From: Proteus sp. FME41
Lineage (GTDB): Bacteria; Pseudomonadota; Gammaproteobacteria; Enterobacterales; Enterobacteriaceae
Direction of reading: 5' to 3'
NCBI RefSeq assembly: GCF_014897315.1
Contig: NZ_JABUYL010000014.1
Coordinates: 1 to 64,000, forward strand
DNA: 64,000 nt
The stretch's first letter is position 1, and each line of letters opens with the position of its first letter. The translations under genes and the position numbers were made by a program. This document shows positions 30,790-44,273 of the stretch, one piece after another. The notes under the pieces were generated by a model. That model was given only the letters and a program-made list of their open reading frames with translations, was not told where the DNA came from and did not search any database.

Positions 30790-31950
30790 TTACCTTTTAG
30801 TTGCTGCATCAAACGCATTTTGCAAATCGTCGATTAAATCCTGACTATCTTCAATGCCTACTGAGATACGAAGTAATGCAGAGTGAATTCCTGCTATTTT
30901 TTTCGCCTCTTCCGACATACCTGCATGTGTCATTGTGGCAGGGTGACAAATTAACGTTTCTACCCCACCTAAAGATTCTGCCAGTGTAAAGAGAGTTAAT
31001 TGAGATAAAAAGAGTTTAATCACATCCAATCCTCCTTTTAACTCAAAACTTAACATCGCACCGAAACCTTGCTGCTGTTTTTTTGCTATATGATGGCCGG
31101 CATGATTTTCCAGTGCGGGATAATATATTTTTTCGACTAAAGGCTGTGTTTGTAAAAACGCGACTAATGCCTGTGTATTTTCTTGTTGAAGTCGAATTCG
31201 AGGTACTAACGTTCTGATACCTCGTAATAATAAATAGCTATCAAATGCACCAGAGGTGACACCAATATTATTCGCCCACCAGCTTAGCGCCTCAAGCTGT
31301 TTCTGACACTGACAGATAACAACACCCGCAACAATATCAGAATGCCCATTAAGGTATTTTGTGCAGGAATGCACAACGATATCTGCCCCTAATGCCAATG
31401 GCCTTTGCAAAACAGGGCTCATAAAGGTGTTATCTGCAACCACTAAAGCCCCTTGTTGATGAGCAAGTTCACTGATTTTTTGAATATCCGTTATTCTCAG
31501 TAATGGGTTGCTAGGTGTTTCAATAAAGACAATTTTAGGCTTGTAGGCTAAAGCTTGTTGTAACGCAACCTCATCATTTTGATCAACAAAAATCACACGA
31601 TAAGCACCGTGTTCTTGTTGGCTATTAAAAAGACGATAACTTCCCCCATAACAGTCATGGGGTGCGACGATAACATCGCCGGGCTTTAAAAAAGCGGTAC
31701 AGATTAAATGGATTGCTGACATTCCACTGCTAGTGACAACGGCGCCCACACCACCTTCTAGTTCGGCTAACGCTTTTTGCGCCATATCGCGAGTTGGATT
31801 GCCTCGGCGAGAATAATCATGTTCACGTGGTTGATTAAACTCTAAGAAATTATAGGTACTAGAAAGATAAATAGGCGGTACAACACAACCAAATTGTGTA
31901 TCTTCATTTAGCCCATTATGGATAGCCAGTGTTGCTGTTTTCTTCGTCAT
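30790..31950 (-). CDS. metB: cystathionine gamma-synthase
   Basis: A PLP enzyme joining O-succinylhomoserine and cysteine to form cystathionine. Motifs include YSRRGNPTRDMAQKALAELEG, SSGMSAI, and the Schiff-base lysine in VVHSCTKYLNGHSDIVAGVV. At 386 residues it is full length. It is the first gene of metBL and is divergent from metJ, with a five-unit met-box operator in between. Confidence 0.95.
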   Translation of the reverse strand: MTKKTATLAIHNGLNEDTQFGCVVPPIYLSSTYNFLEFNQPREHDYSRRGNPTRDMAQKALAELEGGVGAVVTSSGMSAIHLICTAFLKPGDVIVAPHDCYGGSYRLFNSQQEHGAYRVIFVDQNDEVALQQALAYKPKIVFIETPSNPLLRITDIQKISELAHQQGALVVADNTFMSPVLQRPLALGADIVVHSCTKYLNGHSDIVAGVVICQCQKQLEALSWWANNIGVTSGAFDSYLLLRGIRTLVPRIRLQQENTQALVAFLQTQPLVEKIYYPALENHAGHHIAKKQQQGFGAMLSFELKGGLDVIKLFLSQLTLFTLAESLGGVETLICHPATMTHAGMSEEAKKIAGIHSALLRISVGIEDSQDLIDDLQNAFDAATKR

Positions 31951-32004
31951 ACAGGCACCTTGTCACAGCGATAAGTGGAGAAGTCTAACACAGCATATCT
32001 AATT

Positions 32005-32044
32005 AGACACCAAGACGTCAATACATCTAGACATCTAAACTCCT
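32005..32044. promoter_or_regulatory. tandem met boxes (MetJ operator)
   Basis: Five consecutive 8-bp units resemble the MetJ consensus AGACGTCT: AGACACCA, AGACGTCA, ATACATCT, AGACATCT and AAACTCCT. They lie between the divergent metB and metJ genes. MetJ with S-adenosylmethionine binds such tandem boxes cooperatively to repress both directions. Confidence 0.85.
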
Positions 32045-32233
32045 TTACGGATAGATTAAGTAATGGAATAATACCCAAAATAAGGATATCACCAGTGACT
32101 ATCACTTTTTCTCTCACCTTCAGTCAGAAGAGTCGGTGGTTTTAGAAAAGTCATGATAAACTGGTGTTGCCCATCAGAATGGGGATCAAACCCTTTTCTG
32201 ACTTCAACTAAATGATATTAATTAAGGTAATCC

Positions 32234-32551
32234 ATGGCTGAATGGAACGGTGAATATATCAGTCCTTACGCTGAGCATGGCAAAAAGAGTGAGCAAGTTA
32301 AGAAAATCACAGTTTCAATTCCATTGAAAGTGTTGAAAATTTTGACTGATGAACGCACTCGCCGTCAGGTTAATAACCTAAAACATGCAACCAATAGTGA
32401 ATTATTGTGTGAAGCATTTTTGCACGCATTTACCGGACAACCTCTCCCAAATGATGAAGACTTACGTAAAGAACGTAACGATGAAATCCCTGAAGAGGCA
32501 AAAGAAATAATGCGCCAGCATGGGGTTGATCCCGATACTTGGGAGTATTAA
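32234..32551 (+). CDS. metJ: methionine repressor MetJ
   Basis: A 105-residue ribbon-helix-helix repressor using S-adenosylmethionine as co-repressor. The beta-strand that enters the DNA major groove is [27 protein letters not shown], and [22 protein letters not shown] follows, as in E. coli. It is divergent from metBL over the met-box array and so should be autoregulated. A bidirectional terminator separates it from rpmE. Confidence 0.97.
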   Translation: MAEWNGEYISPYAEHGKKSEQVKKITVSIPLKVLKILTDERTRRQVNNLKHATNSELLCEAFLHAFTGQPLPNDEDLRKERNDEIPEEAKEIMRQHGVDPDTWEY

Positions 32552-32594
32552 TCAACGTCAATTTTTTGACTAATTGCTTGATTAACAAGAACAA

Positions 32595-32625
32595 AAAAGC
32601 CCAAAGCAAAAAACTTTGGGCTTTT
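32595..32625. terminator. bidirectional terminator between metJ and rpmE
   Basis: A perfect 12-bp stem, AAAAGCCCAAAG with CTTTGGGCTTTT, with A-rich and T-rich flanks that suit both convergent genes. Confidence 0.92.
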
Positions 32626-32687
32626 TTTCAATTCCGAACTGTCTGCAAGATGCCAGACTAAGCTGACATCTTGTGACAACAAATATC

Positions 32688-32900
32688 TTATTTGCTGCCT
32701 GGAATTTTGAAACGTTTGTTGAACAGATCAACACGACCACCGGTTGCAACATCACGTTGTTTACCAGTATAGAATGGGTGGCATTTATCACAAACGTCCA
32801 GATTCAGGTTGTGACCTGCAGTGGAGTTGATTTTCATAACGTTACCGCAAGAACAAGATGCAGTAATTTCTTCGTATTTAGGATGGATATCTTTTCTCAT
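32688..32900 (-). CDS. rpmE: 50S ribosomal protein L31
   Basis: A 70-residue large-subunit ribosomal protein. It is the zinc-binding (C+) form: CSC at residues 16-18 and CDKC near 37-40 supply the four cysteines. In many enterobacteria a zinc-free paralogue replaces it when zinc is scarce; no such paralogue is in the window. It is divergent from priA, as in E. coli. Confidence 0.97.
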   Translation of the reverse strand: MRKDIHPKYEEITASCSCGNVMKINSTAGHNLNLDVCDKCHPFYTGKQRDVATGGRVDLFNKRFKIPGSK

Positions 32901-33067
32901 GGAAAACCTCTACTAAGGCCGTGTCGCCATTCAGCCCACAGCCGAACACCACACGTCGTGTTGATTGAAATTAAGTGTCTGGTAATTTATCTACCAAAGG
33001 GGGCGGATCATACAGAATATCCGCGAAACGCGCAATGAAATCTGCACACTTTTTGTGATATTCTTAA

Positions 33068-35305
<2,238 letters not shown>

Positions 35306-35610
35306 TAGTCTTTTTATAACTATTTTGAATGTATTTTAACCAAATTTATTTGGGAAATAAAATTACTGGCAAATACTAGTTACACCTCAAGACTATTTAT
35401 CAATTTTGCGAACTAACTCATAAAAACGATTGGTATCACACTTTTTATGCAAACTAGGTAACAGTATCTATTTAAAAAGCGAGTAGAATAACAATTTAGA
35501 ATATTTCTTGAATTAAAACCGTCGATAAAATTCTTTTTTAAATACCGACGGTTTTTTTGCAATAAAAAAGCAATCGTTTAACTAAACCATCCAAAAGGGA
35601 GGTATGGGGT
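35306..35610 (+). other. intergenic region between priA and cytR
   Basis: AT-rich, with one clear hairpin: AAACCGTCG (35516-35524) pairs with CGACGGTTT (35546-35554), followed by a T-run. It lies about 210 bases after priA and 57 before cytR, so it may end priA read-through. The cytR promoter must lie in the same stretch. The cytR ribosome-binding site GGGAGG is at 35597-35602. Confidence 0.7.
35516..35554 (+). terminator. intrinsic terminator upstream of cytR
   Basis: A 9-bp GC-containing stem with a T-run on the plus strand. It stops transcripts arriving from priA, or could attenuate cytR if a promoter lies before it. Confidence 0.75.
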
Positions 35611-36642
35611 TTGCAACAGAATAATAAAGATAATACGCAAGCAACAATGAAAGATGTTGCCCTTGCAGCCGGTGTATCCACAGCAACCGTGTCACGCACT
35701 TTAATGAATCCGGAAAAAGTATCCTCACAAACTCGTCAGAAAGTTGAACAGGCTGTTCTTGACGTGGGCTATTACCCTCATAACCTGTCAAAAAATCTTA
35801 AACGTAATGAGTCAAAAACGATCCTCGTGATCGTCCCAAATATCAGTGATCCATTCTTTACAGATGTTGTCTGCGGTATTGAAGAAACGGCAGCACAACA
35901 CGGTTATCTCGTTTTAATTGGTGATTGCAAGCATCAGCAAAAACACGAAAATGCCTTTATTAATCTCATTATCACCAAACAAATTGATGGCATGTTACTT
36001 CTTGGTTCACACATTCCTTTTGATGTCTCTAAAGAAGAACAGAAAAATTTACCCCCTATGATTATGGCTAATGAGTTCGCACCTGAACTCGAATTGCCAA
36101 CTGTTCATATTGATAATCTCACTGCATCGTTCAGAGCAACACACTATTTGCAACAAATGGGTCATAAACGTATTGCCTGTATTACAGGCCCTGAAAATAT
36201 GCCTTTATGCCGTTATCGCCTACAAGGTTATATTCAAGCCATGCGGAGAACAGGTGTGCCTTTGCGTGAAGATTATATTATTCGTGGTGATTTTACCCAT
36301 GAAAGCGGTGCAGAAAGTCTGAAAAAGCTAATTTCTTTGCCTGAGCCACCGACTGCAGTGTTCTGTCACAGTGATATTATGGCGATTGGCGTTATGTGGC
36401 AGGCAAAAAAATTGGGATTAGAACTGCCTAAAGATCTCTCTGTTATTGGCTTCGATAATCTTGATATTACACGTTACAGCGAGCCTGCACTGACAACGAT
36501 GGAACAACCTCGTTATCAAATTGGTGAGCAATCTATGTTGTTATTACTTGATCAACTACAAGGTAGACCTGTTGCGCCAGGTTCTCGTCTATTAGATTGT
36601 GAGCTGATTATAAGAGACAGTGTCTGTCAGCTTAAAAGCTAG
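35611..36642 (+). CDS. cytR: LacI-family nucleoside-catabolism repressor CytR
   Basis: Represses nucleoside uptake and catabolism genes together with CRP; cytidine relieves it. The LacI-type helix-turn-helix is MKDVALAAGVSTATVSRTLMNPEKVS, and the effector domain is close to E. coli (LELPTVHIDNLTASF, AVFCHSDIMAIG). The start codon appears to be TTG at 35611, behind GGGAGG. A competing ATG at 35604, in another frame, encodes only six residues before stopping, and may lower initiation. It lies between priA and ftsN, as in E. coli. Confidence 0.93.
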   Translation: MQQNNKDNTQATMKDVALAAGVSTATVSRTLMNPEKVSSQTRQKVEQAVLDVGYYPHNLSKNLKRNESKTILVIVPNISDPFFTDVVCGIEETAAQHGYLVLIGDCKHQQKHENAFINLIITKQIDGMLLLGSHIPFDVSKEEQKNLPPMIMANEFAPELELPTVHIDNLTASFRATHYLQQMGHKRIACITGPENMPLCRYRLQGYIQAMRRTGVPLREDYIIRGDFTHESGAESLKKLISLPEPPTAVFCHSDIMAIGVMWQAKKLGLELPKDLSVIGFDNLDITRYSEPALTTMEQPRYQIGEQSMLLLLDQLQGRPVAPGSRLLDCELIIRDSVCQLKS

Positions 36643-36712
36643 GCAAAACACACTATGTTAAGTAACATATCGTTTGTGATACCTATTCCTTTAATTATCA
36701 GCGAATCGAACT

Positions 36713-37510
36713 GTGGCACAACGAGACTATGTGGGACGAGGGCAGACATCTGCTCGTCGTAAAAAGACAACGAAAAGTAAAAATAAAAAGGCTGCTAAAG
36801 GGCTGCCTTTAACAACGCTTATTGCGGCAATCGCTATTGTGGCGCTGTTTGTCGGTGGTCTCTATTTTATTACGCATAATAAAAAAGAAGTCACCGAAAC
36901 AACGCCAACAACCATGGGGCAACATCCAGCGAATAGTTTGCCGCCTAAACCGCAAGAGCGTTGGCAATATATTAAAGAACTGGAAAATCGTCAGGTAGGT
37001 ACACCTTTACAACCTGTATCTCCCTCTTCTGGTAGTCAGATTAATCCGAAAGCAACACTTTCGCCTGAGCAACTACGATTTTTACAGCAAATTGAAGCGG
37101 ATAAACGTCAACCTGCCGTTCAGTTACCTGAAGTTCCTTATAATGGTGAGGTGCCACGCTCTCAAGTGATCGTAACCCCACCAGCGACGGCAATACCTTC
37201 TGTTGTGCAACAACCTGCACAGCACCAACAAGAACAAGCATCAGCACCCGCTGTTGTCGCCCCTCCTAAATCTGCGGTTACTGAAACACACTTTTTAGTG
37301 CAATGTGGGTCATTTAAAAATACCGAACAAGCTGAAACCGTCAGAGCAACGCTGGCTTTTTCTGGTGTTGAAAGCCGAGTCACAAAAGGCAATGATGGCT
37401 GGATACGCGTATTATCAGGCCCTTACAGTAAAGAACAAGCCAACTCAGTCAGTAGACAAGCCGCTGGGGCAGGCGTATCAGGTTGTATTCTTCGCGCTTC
37501 TGGGGGTTGA
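36713..37510 (+). CDS. ftsN: essential cell-division protein FtsN
   Basis: A bitopic division protein that triggers septal peptidoglycan synthesis. A short basic cytoplasmic N-terminus, MAQRDYVGRGQTSARRKK, precedes one membrane segment (about residues 31-53). The periplasmic essential segment includes PPKPQERWQYIKELENRQ, followed by a Pro/Gln-rich linker and a C-terminal SPOR domain (about residues 190-263). The start is GTG, giving MAQRDYV as in E. coli. At 265 residues it is shorter than E. coli FtsN (319), through a shorter linker. Confidence 0.94.
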   Translation: MAQRDYVGRGQTSARRKKTTKSKNKKAAKGLPLTTLIAAIAIVALFVGGLYFITHNKKEVTETTPTTMGQHPANSLPPKPQERWQYIKELENRQVGTPLQPVSPSSGSQINPKATLSPEQLRFLQQIEADKRQPAVQLPEVPYNGEVPRSQVIVTPPATAIPSVVQQPAQHQQEQASAPAVVAPPKSAVTETHFLVQCGSFKNTEQAETVRATLAFSGVESRVTKGNDGWIRVLSGPYSKEQANSVSRQAAGAGVSGCILRASGG

Positions 37511-37534
37511 AAAATAAATTTTCTCCCCCACCTA
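37507..37534 (+). promoter_or_regulatory. putative sigma-32 heat-shock promoter of hslVU
   Basis: TTGAAA (37507-37512) and CCCCCACCTA (37525-37534) fit the sigma-32 -35 and -10 elements with a 12-base spacer. The -35 overlaps the ftsN stop codon. hslVU is a sigma-32 operon in E. coli. Confidence 0.6.
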
Positions 37535-37557
37535 TAATTCTAATTCACATAACGGGC

Positions 37558-37583
37558 AGTGCTTTATCTCAAATAAAGGCACT
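37558..37583 (+). promoter_or_regulatory. 5' UTR hairpin of hslVU
   Basis: AGTGC-TTTAT pairs with ATAAAG-GCACT, with one bulge, in the leader 40 bases before hslV. E. coli hslVU mRNA carries a conserved 5' UTR stem-loop that raises stability; this is probably the equivalent. Confidence 0.6.
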
Positions 37584-37623
37584 CCTCGTCTCTTTTTTTA
37601 TTGATTAAACCAGGGGCTGACTC

Positions 37624-38154
37624 ATGACTACAATCGTAAGTGTTCGCCGTAAGGGCCAAGTTGTCATCGGTGGTGATGGACAGGCGACGATGGGTAATAC
37701 CGTCATGAAAGGCAATGTTCGCAAAGTACGCCGTCTTTATAACGACAAAGTCATTGCGGGATTTGCTGGCGGCACTGCTGATGCTTTTACTCTTTTTGAA
37801 CTGTTTGAACGTAAATTAGAACTTCATCAAGGGCATTTAACCAAAGCCGCGGTGGAGCTTGCTAAAGATTGGCGTACAGACAGAATGCTGCGCAAATTAG
37901 AGGCGTTGCTTGCTGTTGCCGATGAAAATACATCACTTATCATCACGGGTAATGGTGATGTGGTTCAACCAGAAAATGATTTAATTGCTATCGGTTCTGG
38001 TGGCCCTTATGCACAAGCAGCGGCAAGAGCCATGCTAGAAAATACGGAACTCTCTGCACGAGAAATTGCTGAAAAAGCACTTAACATCGCTGGAGATATC
38101 TGTATTTACACTAACCATAATGTCAACTTTGAAGAAATCTCTTCAAAAGAGTAA
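37624..38154 (+). CDS. hslV: ATP-dependent protease subunit HslV
   Basis: A proteasome-like peptidase that forms a double hexamer capped by HslU and degrades misfolded and regulatory proteins. The catalytic N-terminal threonine is exposed after Met removal (MTTIVSVRR). [22 protein letters not shown] and [16 protein letters not shown] are diagnostic. At 176 residues it is full length. HslU follows after 12 bases. Confidence 0.97.
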   Translation: MTTIVSVRRKGQVVIGGDGQATMGNTVMKGNVRKVRRLYNDKVIAGFAGGTADAFTLFELFERKLELHQGHLTKAAVELAKDWRTDRMLRKLEALLAVADENTSLIITGNGDVVQPENDLIAIGSGGPYAQAAARAMLENTELSAREIAEKALNIAGDICIYTNHNVNFEEISSKE

Positions 38155-38166
38155 GGATTTTAGCGC

Positions 38167-39501
38167 ATGTCTGAAATGACTCCTCGTGAAATTGCCAGCG
38201 AACTTGATAGATTTATTATTGGTCAAGATAAAGCAAAACGTGCTGTGGCAATCGCCCTACGTAACCGCTGGCGTCGTATGCAGCTCGATGAAGCGCTGCG
38301 TCATGAAGTAACACCAAAAAATATTCTGATGATTGGACCTACCGGTGTCGGTAAAACAGAAATTGCACGCCGTTTAGCCAAATTAGCCAATGCCCCTTTC
38401 ATCAAAGTTGAAGCAACAAAATTTACTGAAGTAGGTTATGTGGGTAAAGAAGTTGATTCTATTATCCGTGACTTAACCGACTCTGCTGTCAAAATGGTAC
38501 GCAGCCAAGCGATTGAAAAAAATCGTTTCCGTGCAGAGGAAATGGCGGAAGAACGTATCCTTGATGCGCTGATCCCCCCTGCTAAAAATAACTGGGGTGT
38601 CACAGAGCAAGCGGCAGAACCCTCTGCTGCACGTCAAGCTTTCCGTAAAAAATTACGTGAAGGCCAATTAGACGATAAAGAAATAGAAATTGAAATTGCA
38701 GCAACCCAAATGGGTGTTGAAATTATGGCTCCTCCAGGAATGGAAGAGATGACAAATCAGCTACAATCTATGTTTCAAAATTTAGCGGGCCAAAAACAAA
38801 AACCCCGTAAAATGAAAATTAAAGAAGCATTTAAACTGATTATTGAAGAAGAAGCCGCTAAACTGGTTAACCCTGAAGAGCTTAAACAACAAGCGATTGA
38901 TGCGGTAGAACAACACGGTATCGTCTTTATTGATGAAGTGGATAAAATCTGTAAACGTGGCGGTCAAAGTTCTGGTCCTGACGTTTCTCGTGAAGGGGTA
39001 CAACGAGACCTCTTACCACTGGTTGAAGGTTGTACAGTTTCAACAAAACACGGTATGGTAAAAACAGACCATATTCTGTTTATTGCATCAGGCGCTTTCC
39101 AAGTTTCCAGTCCTTCAGATTTAATTCCTGAATTACAAGGACGCCTGCCAATTCGCGTTGAACTTCAAGCGCTGACAGCAGAAGATTTTGAGCGTATTCT
39201 AACTGAACCGAATGCATCGTTAACAAAACAGTATGAAGCATTAATGGCAACCGAAGGGGTGACTATTCGCTTTACAGAAGACGGTATCCGCAAAATTGCT
39301 GAATCCGCATGGCGCGTAAATGAAACCACTGAAAATATCGGTGCTCGCCGTTTACATACTGTTTTAGAACGCTTAATGGAAGAAATATCCTACGATGCAA
39401 CAGAGCGACAAGGCCAATCTGTATTAATTGATGCAGAATATGTGAAACAGCATCTGGATGAGCTTGTAGCAGATGAAGATCTGAGTCGATTTATTTTATA
39501 A
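38167..39501 (+). CDS. hslU: ATP-dependent protease ATPase subunit HslU
   Basis: The AAA+ unfoldase partner of HslV. Walker A is [15 protein letters not shown] and Walker B is [14 protein letters not shown]. An inserted I-domain lies at about residues 110-240, and the pore loop GYVG is at about residue 90. The C-terminus ends in DLSRFIL, the tail that docks into HslV. It is 444 residues, in operon with hslV, and a GC-rich hairpin follows. Confidence 0.97.
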   Translation: MSEMTPREIASELDRFIIGQDKAKRAVAIALRNRWRRMQLDEALRHEVTPKNILMIGPTGVGKTEIARRLAKLANAPFIKVEATKFTEVGYVGKEVDSIIRDLTDSAVKMVRSQAIEKNRFRAEEMAEERILDALIPPAKNNWGVTEQAAEPSAARQAFRKKLREGQLDDKEIEIEIAATQMGVEIMAPPGMEEMTNQLQSMFQNLAGQKQKPRKMKIKEAFKLIIEEEAAKLVNPEELKQQAIDAVEQHGIVFIDEVDKICKRGGQSSGPDVSREGVQRDLLPLVEGCTVSTKHGMVKTDHILFIASGAFQVSSPSDLIPELQGRLPIRVELQALTAEDFERILTEPNASLTKQYEALMATEGVTIRFTEDGIRKIAESAWRVNETTENIGARRLHTVLERLMEEISYDATERQGQSVLIDAEYVKQHLDELVADEDLSRFIL

Positions 39502-39535
39502 TCAACTTGTGCGATCCTTATCAGCAATATTTACG

Positions 39536-39553
39536 TGGGAGGCTTGCCTCCCA
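39536..39553 (+). terminator. terminator of hslVU
   Basis: TGGGAG (39536-39541) pairs with CTCCCA (39548-39553), with further GC pairing in the loop and a T-rich tail. It lies 34 bases after hslU. Confidence 0.82.
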
Positions 39554-39598
39554 TTCTTATTTTTATAATAACAACGAACATGAGTATTGAATTTTAGC

Positions 39599-40516
39599 AT
39601 GAGCTCTCTAAATTCCACTAGCCGGACTCAAGCCTGGCTTGAAAGTTTACGACCCAAGACACTGCCTTTAGGGTTAATTGCCATTGTGACTGGCTCCGCA
39701 TTAGCGTATTGGATGGGTCATTTTGAGCTGCCTATTGCACTGCTTGCTATTTTAACTGCAAGCACTTTACAGATCCTATCAAACCTTGCTAATGACTACG
39801 GTGACGCCGTAAAAGGGACGGATACTGAAGAGCGTTTAGGGCCACTTCGTGGAATGCAAAAAGGCATGATAACGCCGGCTCAAATGAAAAAAGCCTTAAT
39901 TTTAAATGTTATTATCTCTTGTATTTCAGGTATTGCACTTATTGTTGTTGCATGTAAAAAACCTGAAGATGCTATCGGTTTTTTAATGATGGGATTATTC
40001 GCCATTGTGGCGGCAATCACGTATACCGTGGGTAAACGCCCTTATGGCTATATGGGATTGGGTGATATCTCTGTCTTAATTTTCTTTGGTTGGTTAAGTG
40101 TTATTGGAACGTACTACTTACAAGCTAATACCTTTGATATTGTAACGCTGCTACCGGCCACGGCTTGTGGTTTACTTTCTGTCGCCGTCCTAAACATTAA
40201 TAACATGCGCGATTTAGAAAGCGATATTCAGGCGGGTAAAAATACATTAGCGGTTCGCTTAGGCCCATCAGGATCACGAACTTACCATACTTGTGTGATT
40301 TTTCTTTCTGTTGCTTGCTTAATTATTTTCACACTTCTTTATATGCACCGCTGGACAGCGTGGCTATTCTTACTCGCGACCCCCATGCTTTTACTGCATA
40401 TTAAACGTGTTAATGCGGATCACTCAGGTGAGGCAATGCGCCCTTTACTTGAACATATGGTAAAAGCAGCACTATTGACGAATGTCCTCTTCTCTTTAGG
40501 TTTAGTTTTAGAATAA
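39599..40516 (+). CDS. menA: 1,4-dihydroxy-2-naphthoate polyprenyltransferase
   Basis: An integral membrane prenyltransferase that attaches the octaprenyl chain in menaquinone synthesis. The UbiA-superfamily motifs are present: LQILSNLANDYGDAVKG (first Asp-rich region) and NINNMRDLESDIQAGKNTL (second). About eight membrane segments are visible. The ATG at 39599 gives 305 residues; the frame also opens at a TTG at 39587. The order hslVU-menA-rraA is conserved with E. coli. Confidence 0.95.
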   Translation: MSSLNSTSRTQAWLESLRPKTLPLGLIAIVTGSALAYWMGHFELPIALLAILTASTLQILSNLANDYGDAVKGTDTEERLGPLRGMQKGMITPAQMKKALILNVIISCISGIALIVVACKKPEDAIGFLMMGLFAIVAAITYTVGKRPYGYMGLGDISVLIFFGWLSVIGTYYLQANTFDIVTLLPATACGLLSVAVLNINNMRDLESDIQAGKNTLAVRLGPSGSRTYHTCVIFLSVACLIIFTLLYMHRWTAWLFLLATPMLLLHIKRVNADHSGEAMRPLLEHMVKAALLTNVLFSLGLVLE

Positions 40517-40536
40517 TTTCACTGGATTGTTGATTT

Positions 40537-40560
40537 GACTCACTGAATTTTCAGTGAGTC
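40537..40560 (+). terminator. terminator of menA
   Basis: A perfect 10-bp stem, GACTCACTGA with TCAGTGAGTC, with a 4-base loop and TTTT following, 20 bases after the menA stop. Confidence 0.82.
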
Positions 40561-40619
40561 TTTTGCCAACTGCCCCTGTTAAGGGATATACTGGGCTTTC
40601 CTGTGGCAACCTGACGTAA

Positions 40620-41129
<510 letters not shown>

Positions 41130-41176
41130 TTTGCTCTTTATCCGTTTTTAACCACTTTACTGACCATTTAAGATGC

Positions 41177-41200
41177 AAAAGCCACCAGACGGTGGCTTTT
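41177..41200. terminator. terminator between rraA and zapB
   Basis: A perfect 10-bp stem (AAAAGCCACC with GGTGGCTTTT), an AGAC loop and a T-run on the plus strand; it serves rraA and possibly zapB. Confidence 0.88.
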
Positions 41201-41230
41201 GTTTTTTAGGCCTTAAACAAATAAAGACAA

Positions 41231-41473
41231 TTATTGTACGTCTTCCATTTTACCTAACAGTGCGCGTAAACGCTCTTGCCAGCTTGATTGCTCTTGTTTC
41301 AACTCATCATTTTCACGGATCAGTGCTTCATGTGAGCCTTTTGCTTCTTGAACTTCTTGGTTCAGCGCATCATTTTTTTCTTTTAGCTCTTCAATTTCCA
41401 TCTGTAATAACGTGATGGTATCAATAGCTTGTTGTACTTTTGATTCTAATTTTTCGAAAACTTCAAATGACAT
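41231..41473 (-). CDS. zapB: cell division protein ZapB
   Basis: A small, almost entirely coiled-coil cytoplasmic protein that stabilises the FtsZ ring through ZapA. Heptad repeats run through nearly all 80 residues ([19 protein letters not shown] onward). The ATG at 41473 ([10 protein letters not shown]) matches the family; an upstream in-frame ATG at 41488 adds MGDYS and is rejected. Its place between rraA and glpF is as in E. coli. Confidence 0.95.
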   Translation of the reverse strand: MSFEVFEKLESKVQQAIDTITLLQMEIEELKEKNDALNQEVQEAKGSHEALIRENDELKQEQSSWQERLRALLGKMEDVQ

Positions 41474-41663
41474 ACTGTAATCCCCCATATAATCGATACT
41501 TCCGATTGTAAGTAGCCTATCAACAACTGTCTAGCATCTTCCGTTGAATTACATTCTTTTTTCAATTTATCAAAAACACTGGTCAGATCACATTACAAAT
41601 GTCGAACAAGTCACTAATTAAGAGCGTTTTCACTCATTTTCTTGATGAGACACACAAATTTCA

Positions 41664-41698
41664 ATTTCGCTTATTCTCGTTTACGCTCATTAACGATA
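41664..41698. promoter_or_regulatory. putative GlpR operator region upstream of glpFK
   Basis: TTATTCTCGTTTACGCTCATT and the adjoining AACGATAAA resemble the degenerate GlpR palindrome ATGTTCGwwAwCGAACAT; the core TCG-N4-CG arms are kept. The site lies about 70-100 bases upstream of glpF, where GlpR binds in E. coli. Confidence 0.4.
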
Positions 41699-41767
41699 AA
41701 TTCACAGTTATCTTTTCAATTCGAAAAGAATACTAACAATAAATAACCCTCTTTCAGGATAGAATAT

Positions 41768-42583
41768 ATGAGCCAGACGAAAACCTCTCTTATGGGTCAA
41801 TGCATTTCTGAATTTATCGGAACTGCGTTGCTAGTCTTCTTCGGCCTTGGTTGTGTTGCTGCAGTACGTATTGCAGGCGCAGAGCTAGGACTGTGGGAGA
41901 TAAGTATTATCTGGGGGCTGGGTGTTGCCTTAGCCGTTTACCTTACCGCAGGCACCTCTGGTGCTCACTTGAACCCGGCAGTTACTGTTGCGTTTTGGCT
42001 ATTTGCTTGCTTTGAACGCAGAAAAGTTATCCCTTATATTATTGCACAAATGTTAGGTGGCTTCGCCGCTGCAGCCATTGTGTATTTTATGTACTACAGT
42101 GTTTTCCTCGACTACGAACAAGTTCATGGCATTGTCAGGGGCTCACAAGAAAGTCTCTTCACTGCTGGTGTATTCTCTACTTATCCCGCAGCTCAAATTT
42201 CCGTTGTACATGCCTTTTTTGTCGAAGTTATCATTGCCATTATCCTTGTTGGTTTAATTTTAGCCTTAACTGATGACGGTAACGGTGTACCTAAAGGCCC
42301 ATTAGCACCTTTACTGATTGGTATCTTAATTGCCGTTATCGGTGGCGCATTTGGTCCATTAACAGGATTCGCCTTAAACCCAGCACGTGACTTTGGTCCA
42401 AAACTGGTTGCGTACTTTGCAGGTTGGGGCGATATTGCACTGACTGGTGGACGTGATATTCCTTACTTCTTAGTTCCAATCATTGCTCCATTTATTGGCG
42501 GTATCTTAGGTGCACTGGCTTATCGTAAATTAATTGGCCGTCACTTACCTTGTGATACTTGCAAAATCGAAGACGATAAATAA
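41768..42583 (+). CDS. glpF: glycerol uptake facilitator GlpF
   Basis: An aquaglyceroporin channel in the inner membrane. Both NPA-type motifs are present: SGAHLNPAVTVAFW near residue 70, and GFALNPARDFGPK with the Asp that marks glycerol-conducting members. Six membrane segments are evident in 271 residues. It is the first gene of glpFK, 42 bases before glpK. Confidence 0.96.
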   Translation: MSQTKTSLMGQCISEFIGTALLVFFGLGCVAAVRIAGAELGLWEISIIWGLGVALAVYLTAGTSGAHLNPAVTVAFWLFACFERRKVIPYIIAQMLGGFAAAAIVYFMYYSVFLDYEQVHGIVRGSQESLFTAGVFSTYPAAQISVVHAFFVEVIIAIILVGLILALTDDGNGVPKGPLAPLLIGILIAVIGGAFGPLTGFALNPARDFGPKLVAYFAGWGDIALTGGRDIPYFLVPIIAPFIGGILGALAYRKLIGRHLPCDTCKIEDDK

Positions 42584-42604
42584 AGTTTAGAGCAATATTG
42601 TTGA

Positions 42605-44158
<1,554 letters not shown>

Positions 44159-44204
44159 TTGCAGTAAAACGATTTGAGAGAGAAGTCGCCTAGGCTACAA
44201 AACC

Positions 44205-44253
44205 AAAATGCCGAGATATTTTTGAACTGACCCCAGTTTATCTCGGCATTTTT
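44205..44253. terminator. terminator between glpK and emrD
   Basis: AAAATGCCGAGATA (44205-44218) pairs with TATCTCGGCATTTT, followed by a T-run on the plus strand. It lies between the convergent glpK and emrD. Confidence 0.9.
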
Positions 44254-44273
44254 TTATTTAATTTGCTGTATGA

